Assembly (NCBI RefSeq): GCF_947500705.1 | Contig: NZ_CANMSY010000001.1 | Coordinates: 124,001 to 188,000 of the forward strand | Length of the DNA stretch: 64,000 bases | From: an uncultured Brachybacterium sp. | Lineage (GTDB): Bacteria > Actinomycetota > Actinomycetes > Actinomycetales > Dermabacteraceae | Reading direction: 5' to 3' | Shown here: piece after piece, positions 40,444-49,058 of the stretch | Position numbering within the stretch: position 1 is the stretch's first letter | Layout of the letters: each line of letters starts with the position of its first letter | The notes under the pieces: model-generated | Told to the model about the DNA's origin: nothing | What the model saw: only the letters and a program-made list of their open reading frames with translations | The model's database searches: none | Position numbers and translations under genes: made by a program

Positions 40444-41351
40444 GCACGTGCTCCGACGTGCTCGTTGCGCAACCCGGCGAACAGGTCCGTCTCGGGAAGC
40501 TTGACCCCGATCCGAGAGATGTGCAGCTCGTAATCCTCGGTGCCCCAGGCAGCGGTCTCGGCCTCGTGCGAGACGCGGAAGAAGAAACCTTCGGGGTCGA
40601 TCTGGGTGGCGTGCGCCCGCAGCGCATCATCCCTCACCGCGAGGTAGTCGCGGACGTCGACGCGCGTGGTCAGCAGCCGATCATGGCTCTCGTCGTAGCG
40701 CTGGAGCATCTGGTCGAGCTCCTCGTTCGGCGTCCCCTCGGTGTGCAGGTGCCGGCTGACCGCCGAGAACCGCTGCCGGTGGAAGCCGCTGTTGTAGTAG
40801 AGCTTCGCGATCGACCAGGGCTCGCCCAACTCGGGCGCGAAGTCGGGATCCGCCGCCAGATCGAAGGCGGCGACGCTGATCCGGTTGACCTGGATGTGGT
40901 CGGGATGCGGGTAGCCGCCGTTCTCGTCATAGGTGGTCATCACGTGGGGACGCAGACGACGCACGGCCTCGACCAGCGGGCGCACCGCCTCCTCGATCGG
41001 GGTGGCGGCGAAGCTCCCGGCCGGCAGCGGCGGAAGCGGGTCACCCTCAGGGAGCCCCGAATCGATGAAGCCCAGCCACTCGTGGTTCACGCCGAGGATC
41101 TCCTTGGCCCGCTCCATCTCCTGGCGACGGATCCCGGGCAGGGTCTCGGCAGTCACGGTCGGGTCATCACGCAGGCGGGGATTGAGCACGTCGCCGCGCT
41201 CTCCCCCGGTGCAGGTGATGACCGTGACCTGGACACCCTCGCGCGCATATCGGGCAGTCGACCCGGCACCCTTGGACGATTCGTCGTCCGGATGCGCGTG
41301 GACGGCCACCATCCGCAGTGGTTCATCGGAAGCGGGCAGCTGGACGGTCAC
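40440..41351 (-). CDS. mca: Mycothiol S-conjugate amidase
   Basis: 303 residues from the GTG at 41351. Mca cleaves mycothiol conjugates to release mercapturic acids for export in detoxification. Zinc and catalytic motifs of the LmbE/MshB family are seen: VAVHAHPDDESSKGAG near the start (AHPDDE), ITCTGGERGDVLNPRL, and GGYPHPDHIQVNR (H-P-D-H). Mca is preferred over MshB because of the adjacent DUF4307 and greA genes, a conserved arrangement, and the Mca-like C-terminus with LFAGL. The presence of mca shows the organism makes mycothiol. Confidence 0.94.
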   Translation of the reverse strand: MTVQLPASDEPLRMVAVHAHPDDESSKGAGSTARYAREGVQVTVITCTGGERGDVLNPRLRDDPTVTAETLPGIRRQEMERAKEILGVNHEWLGFIDSGLPEGDPLPPLPAGSFAATPIEEAVRPLVEAVRRLRPHVMTTYDENGGYPHPDHIQVNRISVAAFDLAADPDFAPELGEPWSIAKLYYNSGFHRQRFSAVSRHLHTEGTPNEELDQMLQRYDESHDRLLTTRVDVRDYLAVRDDALRAHATQIDPEGFFFRVSHEAETAAWGTEDYELHISRIGVKLPETDLFAGLRNEHVGARA

Positions 41352-41568
41352 GGGACTCCTCGGAGGCGGCAGAACGGGGTCGGGGCCCTCAGCGTTACTG
41401 TGCACACTGCGCACAGAATCGGTGGGGTGCACCAGCGTCCGATCGTACGCCACCCCTGCTGGGTGGAACTGGAAGGAGCGGAGAAGTCCGGCCGACGTGA
41501 CCAGCACCTCCCCTACATCGTGGGACGCCCACGGGGAGCATTCGGGTGAGGTCTGGGAGACTGACCCC

Positions 41569-41961
41569 ATGAACGACGTCAGGGAGCGGCATACCGACCG
41601 CTATGGGAAGCCGCTCGTCGGCCGTCGCACCGCACGCACGCTCCTCGCGCTCGCCGCCGCAGTGTTCGCCGCAGTCGTGCTCTATGTCGGCATCCAGTCC
41701 GCGAGCACCCCGGTCCGTTCCGAGATGCTCGCCTACGAGCATCTCGCTGAGGATTCGATCGCGGTCGACTTCATCGTGACCATGGATCCGGGCACCGAGG
41801 CGAGCTGCCAGATCCAGGCGCTGAACAAAGGCCGTGCGCAGGTCGGTTTCGTGGAGAAGGTGATCCCCGCCCAGGAGGACCGTCGTACTGCGCACCACGT
41901 CGAGATCTCCACTCAGGGCGATGCGGTCTCCGCAGAGGTCGTCAGCTGCTCCGCGCTCTGA
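41569..41961 (+). CDS. DUF4307 membrane protein
   Basis: 130 residues from the ATG at 41569. An N-terminal hydrophilic stretch (ERHTDRYGKPLVGRRTART) is followed by one transmembrane helix (LLALAAAVFAAVVLYVGIQSA) and an extracytoplasmic beta domain (VDFIVTMDPGTEASCQIQALNKGRAQVGF), the DUF4307 pattern. It is divergent from mca and upstream of greA, the usual actinobacterial order. No function is known. Confidence 0.9.
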   Translation: MNDVRERHTDRYGKPLVGRRTARTLLALAAAVFAAVVLYVGIQSASTPVRSEMLAYEHLAEDSIAVDFIVTMDPGTEASCQIQALNKGRAQVGFVEKVIPAQEDRRTAHHVEISTQGDAVSAEVVSCSAL

Positions 41962-42208
41962 AGCTGCACCTGCGCCCGCACCTCCCGGCCGACCATGCTG
42001 TCGGCCCGTCCGCGAGGATTACTCGAGGGGCGTAAACGTGCCGGGGGTCCCCAGGAAAGCGTTCTGCGCGGTGTAATGTATTCCGGAATCGGCTCCCTGC
42101 CGATTCATCATCACCCGCACACGGGGCGCATGAGGACATGTGCCCCGTGATTCGCGTATTGGGGCCCGTTTCCCGATGCGCTCTACCGAGGACGACAGGA
42201 GTGAACCC

Positions 42209-42700
42209 ATGAGCAGCCAGCCAAATGGCGCCTGGCTCACCCAGGACGCGTACGACCGCCTGACCAAGGAGCTCGCGGAGCTCGAAGGTCCCGCACGCGC
42301 AGAGATCACCGAGCGCATCGCCGCAGCTCGTGACGAGGGGGACCTGAAGGAGAACGGCGGATATCACGCCGCTCGTGAAGAGCAGGGAAAGATGGAGGCC
42401 CGGATCTCGGATCTCCAGCGTCTGCTGAAGAACGCCGTGGTCGGCGAGGCTCCGAAGGATGACGGCGTGGTCGAGCCCGGCATGGTCGTGGGCATCACGA
42501 TGGCCGGCAAGGAGCGCACCTTCCTGCTCGGCAATCGCGAGATCGCCGACGGTGACGACGACCTCGAGGTGTACTCCTCCGAGTCGCCGCTGGGCAGCGC
42601 GATCCACGGCTCCCGGGTCGGTGACACCGTCGAGTACACGGCACCGAACGGGAAGACGTTCTCGATCGAGATCCTGACGGCCACGCCCTACAAGGCGTGA
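42209..42700 (+). CDS. greA: Transcription elongation factor GreA
   Basis: 163 residues from the ATG at 42209 (ACAGGAG upstream). GreA reactivates backtracked RNA polymerase by stimulating transcript cleavage. The N-terminal coiled coil is WLTQDAYDRLTKELAELEGPARAEITERIAAARDEGDLKENGGYHAAREEQGKMEARI, and the tip carries the acidic pair in DEGDLKENG. The C-terminal globular part has GSAIHGSRVGDTVEYTAPNGKTFSIEIL. It is typical of actinobacterial GreA. A strong hairpin terminator follows at 42762. Confidence 0.95.
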   Translation: MSSQPNGAWLTQDAYDRLTKELAELEGPARAEITERIAAARDEGDLKENGGYHAAREEQGKMEARISDLQRLLKNAVVGEAPKDDGVVEPGMVVGITMAGKERTFLLGNREIADGDDDLEVYSSESPLGSAIHGSRVGDTVEYTAPNGKTFSIEILTATPYKA

Positions 42701-42761
42701 CCTGAACGGCATGACGTGAACGGCATGCTGAGCCGCCCTCGAGCGCGAAGCAGCACGTGAA

Positions 42762-42803
42762 GGAAGGCCCCCACCTCAGTAGCTGCTGGAGTGGGGGCCT
42801 TCC
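42762..42803. terminator. Bidirectional hairpin terminator between greA and the AI-2E-type permease gene
   Basis: Arms GGAAGGCCCCCAC (42762-42774) and GTGGGGGCCTTCC (42791-42803), 13 bp perfect with a 16-nt loop, followed by CTC. It lies between convergent genes. Confidence 0.8.
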
Positions 42804-42842
42804 CTCATGCGTTCGCAGGACGTCCGGGGTGAGGAGCGGAAC

Positions 42843-44336
42843 TCAGGCCCCATGTCCGTCGTTGCGCGGCGCGCCCTCGCGCGAGGGATCCTGCGGTCCC
42901 CCCTCGCGCGAGGGGTCCTGCGGCGCGTCCTGCGCCGCGGCCCCTCCTGCATCGGCTGCGGAAGTTCCCGAGGCCGGACGATCAGCGCCGGGGGCTGGAT
43001 CCACGGGAGTCTGTTCAGCGGTGCTGGTGGCGGTGGTCGCTGCGCCACCAGTGGTCTCCCCTCGGGAAGCGGCCTCACTCCCACCGGCCGCACCGGCAGG
43101 ACGCTGCGACGCGGGCCGCAGCGCGGCGAAGCCAGGGACCGCGAGCTTGGTCCCGCCACCGCTCGCCCCGGCCGGGACCGAGTCCTGTCTCCCGGAGAGG
43201 GAGGCGAAGAACTCGCCGCTCGCCCTGTCCTCCCCGAGCTCAGGGCTCGGGTCCCTGCCCACCACGTACAGCAGCGTGGCATTGACGAAGGCGATCACCG
43301 GGATCGCGAACAGCGCGCCCGGGATGCCGGCGATCATCGCACCACCGGCGACTCCGAGGAACACCGCCAGGGGGTGCAGCTCGACAGCCTTGCCCATCAG
43401 GAACGGCTGGAGCACATTGCCCTCGAGCTGCTGCACCGCGAGCACGATCGCCAGCATGATGAGTGCGCCGACCCAGCTGTTCAGCACGAGGACAAGCAGC
43501 ACGGCGATCGCACCGGAGGCGATCGCGCCGACCAGCGGGATGAAGGAGAACAGGAACACGAGGAGCCAGATCGGCACCGCATAGGAGCCCAGTCCCAGCG
43601 CCACCATGCCGATCGCGATGCCGATGGCGTCCACGGCCGCGACCAGGATCTGGGTGCGGATGTACGCCGACAGCGCCTTCCAGCCCCGGCGGAACGCCTC
43701 ATGGGTGGGAACCCGTGCTGCGGGCGGCAGCAGGCCCACCACCCAGCGCCAGATCCCGGCCCCGCCCGAGAGCAGGAAGAACAGCGTGAACAGAGCCACC
43801 ACGATGCCGGTGGCGAGGTTGCCGAGCACCGCAGCGGTGCTCACCGCACCGCTGACCAGCTGCCCGGAGTACTGCTGGAGCTGCTCGAGCCCCTCGTCGA
43901 TCGCCGCGTTGATCATCGGCGTGTCGATCTGGAAGGTCGTGGTCGCCCAGTCCACGAGACCCTCGAAGCCCGTGACGGCCTTGTCCTGGATGTCCTCGAA
44001 CTGCGCGAACAGCTGGCGTCCGGCCAGCGTGAACATCCCTGCGATCACCAGCAGCAGACCGAGCAGCGCGATGCCGCTGGCGGCGGCGCGACCGAGGAAG
44101 GTGTAACGGGTGAGGACCTTGACGATCGGCGTCAGCAGCGCGGCGAGCAGAATCGCGATGAGAACCGGGATCACGAGGGTGGTGACCTGCAGCAGTCCCC
44201 AGATGAGCAGGGCGGAGGCCGCGACGACGACGATGAGCCGCCAGGACCACGCTGCAGCCCGACGGACTCCGAGCGGGATCTCCTCGACCTCCGGGGCGAG
44301 GTGCGAGGCCCTCGGGGTGGGGCGCAGCTTCGACAT
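42843..44336 (-). CDS. AI-2E family transporter
   Basis: 497 residues from the ATG at 44336. It has the AI-2E/UPF0118 arrangement of about eight transmembrane helices: two near the N-terminus (LIVVVAASALLIWGLLQVTTLVIPVLIAILLAALLTPIV), then a soluble segment, then LFTLFFLLSGG, the re-entrant VPIWLLVFLFSFIPLVGAI and VLAVQQLEGNVLQPFLMGKAVELHPL, the family signature. Members may export autoinducer-2 or act as Na+/H+ antiporters. The last ~110 residues are a disordered Ala/Pro/Gly tail with a duplicated QDPSREG unit. Single gene. Confidence 0.92.
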   Translation of the reverse strand: MSKLRPTPRASHLAPEVEEIPLGVRRAAAWSWRLIVVVAASALLIWGLLQVTTLVIPVLIAILLAALLTPIVKVLTRYTFLGRAAASGIALLGLLLVIAGMFTLAGRQLFAQFEDIQDKAVTGFEGLVDWATTTFQIDTPMINAAIDEGLEQLQQYSGQLVSGAVSTAAVLGNLATGIVVALFTLFFLLSGGAGIWRWVVGLLPPAARVPTHEAFRRGWKALSAYIRTQILVAAVDAIGIAIGMVALGLGSYAVPIWLLVFLFSFIPLVGAIASGAIAVLLVLVLNSWVGALIMLAIVLAVQQLEGNVLQPFLMGKAVELHPLAVFLGVAGGAMIAGIPGALFAIPVIAFVNATLLYVVGRDPSPELGEDRASGEFFASLSGRQDSVPAGASGGGTKLAVPGFAALRPASQRPAGAAGGSEAASRGETTGGAATTATSTAEQTPVDPAPGADRPASGTSAADAGGAAAQDAPQDPSREGGPQDPSREGAPRNDGHGA

Positions 44337-44502
44337 GGGACTCCTTCCGTGAGCCACAGCGGCTCAGAGGCATCCTAATCACGCGTGCCAAGCCTTCTGC
44401 ACGCATCTGTACGCGAGCACAGCCCCGGGGCCGACGAAGGTCGACCCCGGATTCACCGAGCGGGGGGCCTGCGCCTGCTCTCGCGAGAACTACCGTGATC
44501 TC

Positions 44503-45435
44503 ATGCACAGCGAGCTCCCTTCCTCCTCTCCCGCTCTCGAGGTCCCCCGCGCCGATCTCTCCGGGGCATCTCCCGCTCCGTCGGGGTCGACCCCCGCGCC
44601 GCACCCGGTCAGCGGGGCCGCCGCGCCGGGCCCGGCCAGCGGGGTGGCCGCGCCGATCGCCGCCGATGCGGCGATCCCGGAACGGACCGCGCTGTCGATC
44701 CGGGGGCTGCGGAAGTCCTTCGACAAGACGGAGGTCGTCCACGGAATCTCCCTCGACGTCCCCCGCGGCTCCTTCTACGGGATCGTGGGTCCCAACGGGG
44801 CGGGCAAGACGACCACGCTGTCGATGGCCACCGGCCTGCTGCGTCCGAACGGCGGCACCGCCCATGTGCTCGGGCACGACATGTGGGCCGAGCCACAGCA
44901 GGCCAAGGCCCTGCTCGGGGTCCTCGCCGACGGGTTGCGCACCTTCGACCGACTGACCGGTCGGGAGCTGCTCACCTATGTGGGACTGGTGCGAGGGATG
45001 AAGGCCGAGGTGGTCGAGGAGAGGATGGAGTCGCTGCTGGCAGCACTGGATCTCGCCGGTGAGGACGGCAAGCTCGTCGTCGACTACTCCGCCGGCATGA
45101 CCAAGAAGATCCTGCTGGCCAGCGCGCTGCTGCACGCGCCCCGGCTGCTGGTGCTGGATGAGCCGCTCGAGGCGGTCGATCCGGTCTCCGCGCAGGTGAT
45201 CCGCAAGATCCTCACCGCCTATGTCGCCGGCGGCGGCACCGTGGTGCTGTCCAGCCATGTCATGGAGCTGGTCGAGGGGCTGTGCAGCCACGTCGCGATC
45301 ATCGCCGACGGCGAGCTGCTGGCCGATGGCACGCTCGACGAGGTGCGCCGCGGCGGGAGCCTGGTCCAGACCTTCATCGACCTGGTCGGCGGCGGCGACG
45401 TCGCGGAGGGGAGCCTGTCGTGGTTGGAGTCCTGA
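44503..45435 (+). CDS. ABC transporter ATP-binding protein
   Basis: 310 residues. About 60 Pro/Ala/Ser-rich residues precede the ATPase domain. Walker A is GPNGAGKT (96-103), the signature YSAGM (195-199) is a variant of LSGGQ, and Walker B is LLVLDEP (215-221), followed by VVLSSHVMELVEGLCSHVAII. It pairs with the permease that follows (16-bp overlap), making an exporter of the ABC-2 kind; the substrate is unknown. The altered signature (YSAGM for LSGGQ) is also seen in related ABC-2 systems. Confidence 0.9.
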   Translation: MHSELPSSSPALEVPRADLSGASPAPSGSTPAPHPVSGAAAPGPASGVAAPIAADAAIPERTALSIRGLRKSFDKTEVVHGISLDVPRGSFYGIVGPNGAGKTTTLSMATGLLRPNGGTAHVLGHDMWAEPQQAKALLGVLADGLRTFDRLTGRELLTYVGLVRGMKAEVVEERMESLLAALDLAGEDGKLVVDYSAGMTKKILLASALLHAPRLLVLDEPLEAVDPVSAQVIRKILTAYVAGGGTVVLSSHVMELVEGLCSHVAIIADGELLADGTLDEVRRGGSLVQTFIDLVGGGDVAEGSLSWLES

Positions 45436-47132
45436 GCAGCGAGCACGCCGCCACCGCCTCGGCGGCGGGAGTCCACCACGGCGAGGTCTCGCAGAAGCGC
45501 CTCATCCGCCTGCAGCTGGCGCTCAAGTGGACGCTGTGGAAGCGGTCCTACCGCAAGAACATCGGCAAGCTGATCGGCACCATCTTCGGTGTGCTCTACA
45601 CCCTCGGTGCACTGGTGGGCCTGGTGTTCCTGTTCCTGGGCACCACCCTGTGGGCGGGAGAGGGCTCGACCTTCCCGCTGATCGTGCGGGGCCTGGGAGC
45701 ACTGACCGTGCTGCTGTGGTTCCTGATCCCCGTGGTCGCCTTCGGCCTCGACGACACCCTGGACCCTCGTGCCTTCGCCCTGTTCCCGCGCAGCGCGAAG
45801 GAGCTCCAGCCGGGCATGTTCGCCGCCGCGGCGCTGAGCCTGCCGAGTCTCCTCACGCTGATCGCGATCGCGATCGCGACCGGTTTCGAGCTGCTGTGGC
45901 TGATCGTGTTCGGCCAGGGTGCGGTGTGGATCATCCTGGCCGCGCTCGCCGTGATCCCGGCGAATCTCGCCGCCTTCGCCCTGTGCCTGCTGCTGCCGCG
46001 TGCCTGGTTCGCGCATTCGGCGAGCCGTGCCTCCTCTCGCAGCGGGCGGGAGGTGGGAGGGATCCTCGGCTTCCTGCTCCTCTTCGTGGTGATCTACGGC
46101 TTCTCGCTGGGCATGCAGCGCGTCTCCGACCTCGACTTCGCCCTGCTGGAGCGCGTGATGCCCACGGTCGTCGAGGTGCTGGCGTGGACTCCCGTCGGTG
46201 CTCTCTTCGCCGTGCCGATGGACCTCGCGGAGGGCCGGGTCCTCACCGCGCTCGTCCGTGCGCTGATCGGCGCGGTCACGATCGTGGTGGTGTGGCTCTG
46301 GTGGCGTCGTTCGATCGACGCCTCCCTCACCTCGGCGCTCACCGGGGACACCTCCTCGGGGGACATCAAGGTCTCGCCGCTGGTGCCGCGTCTCGTGGCC
46401 CCGAGCGCTTTCGGTGCGGTGATGGGCAAGTCGCTGCGTTACTGGCGCCGCGACACCCGCTATCTCGCGGCACTCGGCATCTATCCGGTGATCATCGTGT
46501 TCTTCGTGGCGATGGGGTTCATGCTCCCGGAATCACGGCCCATGATGCTCGCGATGACGATCCTCATGTGCGGGATGAGCGGGATCAGCCTGTCCAACGA
46601 GGTCGGTTTCGACGGTCCGTCGGGATGGGTCAACATCGTCACCGGGCTGCCCTCCCGTGCGAACCTCACCGGCCGCATCGCCGCCCAGGCGGTGCTGATG
46701 GTGCCGGGCGTGGTGGTGGCGACGATCGCGATCCCGCTGCTGTACGGGATGGCGGAGCTGATGCCGATGACGGTGATGATCTCCCTGGGGGCCATGGCCT
46801 GCGGCTGGGGCATCTCGATGGTGGTCAGGGTGCTGCTCCCCTATCCGAGCTCACCTCCCGGCACCAACCCGATGAAGGACAAGTCCGCCTCGAGCTCGAA
46901 CGCGATGATCGCGATGACCGTGGCGATGGTGGGCGTGTTCGTGCCGCTGATCCCGGCGATCGGCATCGGCATCTGGGGTGCCGTCTCGGGCAGCCTCCCC
47001 CTCACCCTGCTCGCGGGGGTGCTCGCGCTGGTCGCCGGGGCGATCGTGTTCCTGGTGGGTCTGCGGATCGCCGTGGTGCGGCTGGATGCTCGGTACCCGG
47101 ATGTGTTCCAGAAGGTCCGCAACCATGTCTAA
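45420..47132 (+). CDS. ABC-2-type transporter permease
   Basis: 570 residues from a GTG at 45420 that overlaps the ATPase gene by 16 bp. About a dozen hydrophobic segments can be counted in two blocks, for example LIGTIFGVLYTLGALVGLVFLFLG and LLAGVLALVAGAIVFLVGLRIAVV. No binding protein gene is adjacent, fitting an exporter. The central loop (GDTSSGDIKVSPLVPRLV) is the cytoplasmic link between the two membrane halves. It probably exports a peptide or lipid-like molecule. The pair has no regulator beside it. Confidence 0.85.
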   Translation: MVGVLSSEHAATASAAGVHHGEVSQKRLIRLQLALKWTLWKRSYRKNIGKLIGTIFGVLYTLGALVGLVFLFLGTTLWAGEGSTFPLIVRGLGALTVLLWFLIPVVAFGLDDTLDPRAFALFPRSAKELQPGMFAAAALSLPSLLTLIAIAIATGFELLWLIVFGQGAVWIILAALAVIPANLAAFALCLLLPRAWFAHSASRASSRSGREVGGILGFLLLFVVIYGFSLGMQRVSDLDFALLERVMPTVVEVLAWTPVGALFAVPMDLAEGRVLTALVRALIGAVTIVVVWLWWRRSIDASLTSALTGDTSSGDIKVSPLVPRLVAPSAFGAVMGKSLRYWRRDTRYLAALGIYPVIIVFFVAMGFMLPESRPMMLAMTILMCGMSGISLSNEVGFDGPSGWVNIVTGLPSRANLTGRIAAQAVLMVPGVVVATIAIPLLYGMAELMPMTVMISLGAMACGWGISMVVRVLLPYPSSPPGTNPMKDKSASSSNAMIAMTVAMVGVFVPLIPAIGIGIWGAVSGSLPLTLLAGVLALVAGAIVFLVGLRIAVVRLDARYPDVFQKVRNHV

Positions 47133-47171
47133 GGCTCCCGAGCCCGAGGACCCGGTGCGGCATGGACGGGG

Positions 47172-47750
47172 CTAGGTCAGGTCGCGCTCCATGACCAGCG
47201 CGTCGATCCGTCGGCCGCGGATCCGGTAGTAGCCGCGCCGGCGGTCGATCTCCCGGTACCCGGCCGCCGTGTAGAAGGCTCGCGCCCGGGTGTTGTCCTC
47301 CCGCACCTCGAGCAGCATCCGCTCGGCGCCGCCCGCCCGCGCCTGCCCCTCGCACCAGCCCAGCAGCGCCCGACCGATGCCGGCGCCCTCGCGGCGGGTG
47401 CCGATGGTGTGCAGGTCGGCGATGTCCCCGGCGAGCATGATCCCGGCGTAGCCGAGCATCTCGCCCTTCCCCTGCGGTCCGGTCGCGGCGATCACATAGC
47501 GGCGGTCGGGGTGCTCGATCTCGGCGGCGAGCTGGAAGACGTTCCAGGCCTCGTCGGGGAACAGCTCGAGCTCGGCGAACGCGATCTCCTCGACGTCCTC
47601 GATGCTCGCCGGGCGCAGCGCCCAGCCGTCGCCGGCGTGCACTGCGGCTGGCGCGACAGCCGGCTCCGCGGCCGGCTCAGCGGGCCGACGGGCCGACTCC
47701 GCGGTCCGACGGGCCGACCCTTCGTCGACCGGGTCTGCAGGGCCTCTCAT
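47172..47750 (-). CDS. rimI: Ribosomal protein S18-alanine N-acetyltransferase
   Basis: 192 residues from the ATG at 47750. GNAT fold with DGWALRPASIEDVEEIAFAELELFPDEAWNVFQL at the start, acetyl-CoA-binding R-R-x-G-x-G-I-G-x-A-L-L (THTIG-like TIGTRREGAGIGRALL), and NTRARAFYTAAGYREIDRRRGYY. Placement directly after tsaB identifies it as RimI, which acetylates the N-terminus of ribosomal protein S18. A Glu/Pro/Ala-rich 40-residue N-terminal extension is unusual. tsaD, which often follows, is not here. Confidence 0.9.
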   Translation of the reverse strand: MRGPADPVDEGSARRTAESARRPAEPAAEPAVAPAAVHAGDGWALRPASIEDVEEIAFAELELFPDEAWNVFQLAAEIEHPDRRYVIAATGPQGKGEMLGYAGIMLAGDIADLHTIGTRREGAGIGRALLGWCEGQARAGGAERMLLEVREDNTRARAFYTAAGYREIDRRRGYYRIRGRRIDALVMERDLT

Positions 47751-47751
47751 C

Positions 47752-48471
47752 TCAGCGCCCCAGGGCGCTCTTGCGTGCGGTGGGCTTGGCCGCATCGGGC
47801 TCGCGCAGGTACATCGGCTCGGTGCTGCTGAGGTCCTCGCCCCGCGCGCTCAGCGCGGCGGCGGCGAGCAGCAGATGCCCCGCGTCGACATGCACCAGCT
47901 CCGCGGTGGCAGGCAGCAGCTCCGGATAGATCCCGGTCCCGGAGCCGACGAGGATGTCGCAGGCGGTGAGCTCGTCGGCGACCGCTGCCGGGGCATCGAC
48001 CGCGGGGTCGGCGATGCGGGTGACCTCACCGCTCACCCCCCGGCGATAGCGGGCGTGGTAGACCTCGCGGCGTCGCGCGTCGAGGGCCACCCCGACGGTG
48101 AAAGCACCCTCGTGCGCAGGCCCTTCCTGCGCGGAGCCGAGCCCGGCGAGCGCCTGGTGGGCGAGGCCATCGAGGGAGCTGAGCCCGTACAGGGGCACCC
48201 CGAGCACCGCGGCGATCGAACGGGCCGAGACCAGCCCCACCCGCAGGCCGGTGAAGGGCCCCGGACCACGGCCCACGACGATGCCGGTGAGCTCGGACCG
48301 CTCCACGCCTGCGGCCGTCAGCACCTCGTCGATCAGGGACAGCAGCACCTCGTCATGGTGGCGGGAGCGCTCGTCGGCCCGGACCTGCAGGATCTCGGGC
48401 GCGGGGCCGGTGAGCTCGCCGCGGGCGACGGCGACGCTCACCGCCCCGGAGGTGTCGATTCCCAGCAGCAT
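47752..48471 (-). CDS. tsaB: tRNA threonylcarbamoyladenosine biosynthesis protein TsaB
   Basis: 239 residues from the ATG at 48471. ASKHA-fold partner of TsaD in the t6A37 tRNA modification. Seen are MLLGIDTSGAVSVAVARG at the start, HHDEVLLSLIDEVLTAAGV, and VVGRGPGPFTGLRVGLVSARSIAAVLGVPLYGLSSLDGLAHQAL, which contains the GPGSFTGLR-type motif. It lies between tsaE (end-to-start overlap at 48471) and rimI (1 bp gap), so the set is co-transcribed. Confidence 0.95.
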   Translation of the reverse strand: MLLGIDTSGAVSVAVARGELTGPAPEILQVRADERSRHHDEVLLSLIDEVLTAAGVERSELTGIVVGRGPGPFTGLRVGLVSARSIAAVLGVPLYGLSSLDGLAHQALAGLGSAQEGPAHEGAFTVGVALDARRREVYHARYRRGVSGEVTRIADPAVDAPAAVADELTACDILVGSGTGIYPELLPATAELVHVDAGHLLLAAAALSARGEDLSSTEPMYLREPDAAKPTARKSALGR

Positions 48472-49058
48472 CAGCGGTTCTCCTCGGTGGAATCGGCGAC
48501 CCCGGTGGACTCGGTGGATTCGGCGGCCAGGGCGATCCCGTCGGGGCCCGTGACGGTGGCCAGCGCTGCCTCGAGGCGGATGATCGCCGGCTCGTCCCAG
48601 CGGGGGCCGTGCGGGGTCAGGCGCAGGGTGCGCGGTTCGTCGGGGTCGTGCGGATCGTCGACGTGGTCCGGGCGCTCGAGCTCGACCATCAGGTACGAGT
48701 CGACGAGGTGCTCGACCCGGTCGCGACCCCACTCCACGACCGTGACGGCGCGGTCGAGATCTGCTTCGAGGTCGAGGTCGTCGATGTCGCCGCCCCCACC
48801 CAGCCGATAGGCATCCACATGCACGAGATCTGGGCCCGCGCCGAGGTTGGGGTGGACCCGTTCGATGACGAAAGTCGGGGAGGCGACGGGGCCGCGCACG
48901 CCGAGCCCCGCGCCCAGTCCCTGGGTGAAGGTGGTCTTGCCGGCGCCCAGCGGTCCGTCGAGCACCAGCAGGTCACCGGGCTTGAGCACCGCGGCCAGGG
49001 CCTGGGCCACCGTGCGGGTGCCCTCGGCGTCGCGGGTGCGCACGGGCAGTGCGCTCAT
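48471..49058 (-). CDS. tsaE: tRNA threonylcarbamoyladenosine biosynthesis ATPase TsaE
   Basis: 195 residues. P-loop GPLGAGKTTFTQGLGAGLGV (Walker A, about 35-54), then SPTFVIERVH, VHVDAYRL (Walker B region) and VVEWGRDRVE, all TsaE hallmarks. It regulates the TsaB-TsaD complex through ATP binding in t6A synthesis. It overlaps alr by 4 bp at 49055-49058 and tsaB by one base. About 55 residues after the family domain, rich in Glu/Ser/Thr, are a variable tail. Confidence 0.94.
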   Translation of the reverse strand: MSALPVRTRDAEGTRTVAQALAAVLKPGDLLVLDGPLGAGKTTFTQGLGAGLGVRGPVASPTFVIERVHPNLGAGPDLVHVDAYRLGGGGDIDDLDLEADLDRAVTVVEWGRDRVEHLVDSYLMVELERPDHVDDPHDPDEPRTLRLTPHGPRWDEPAIIRLEAALATVTGPDGIALAAESTESTGVADSTEENR

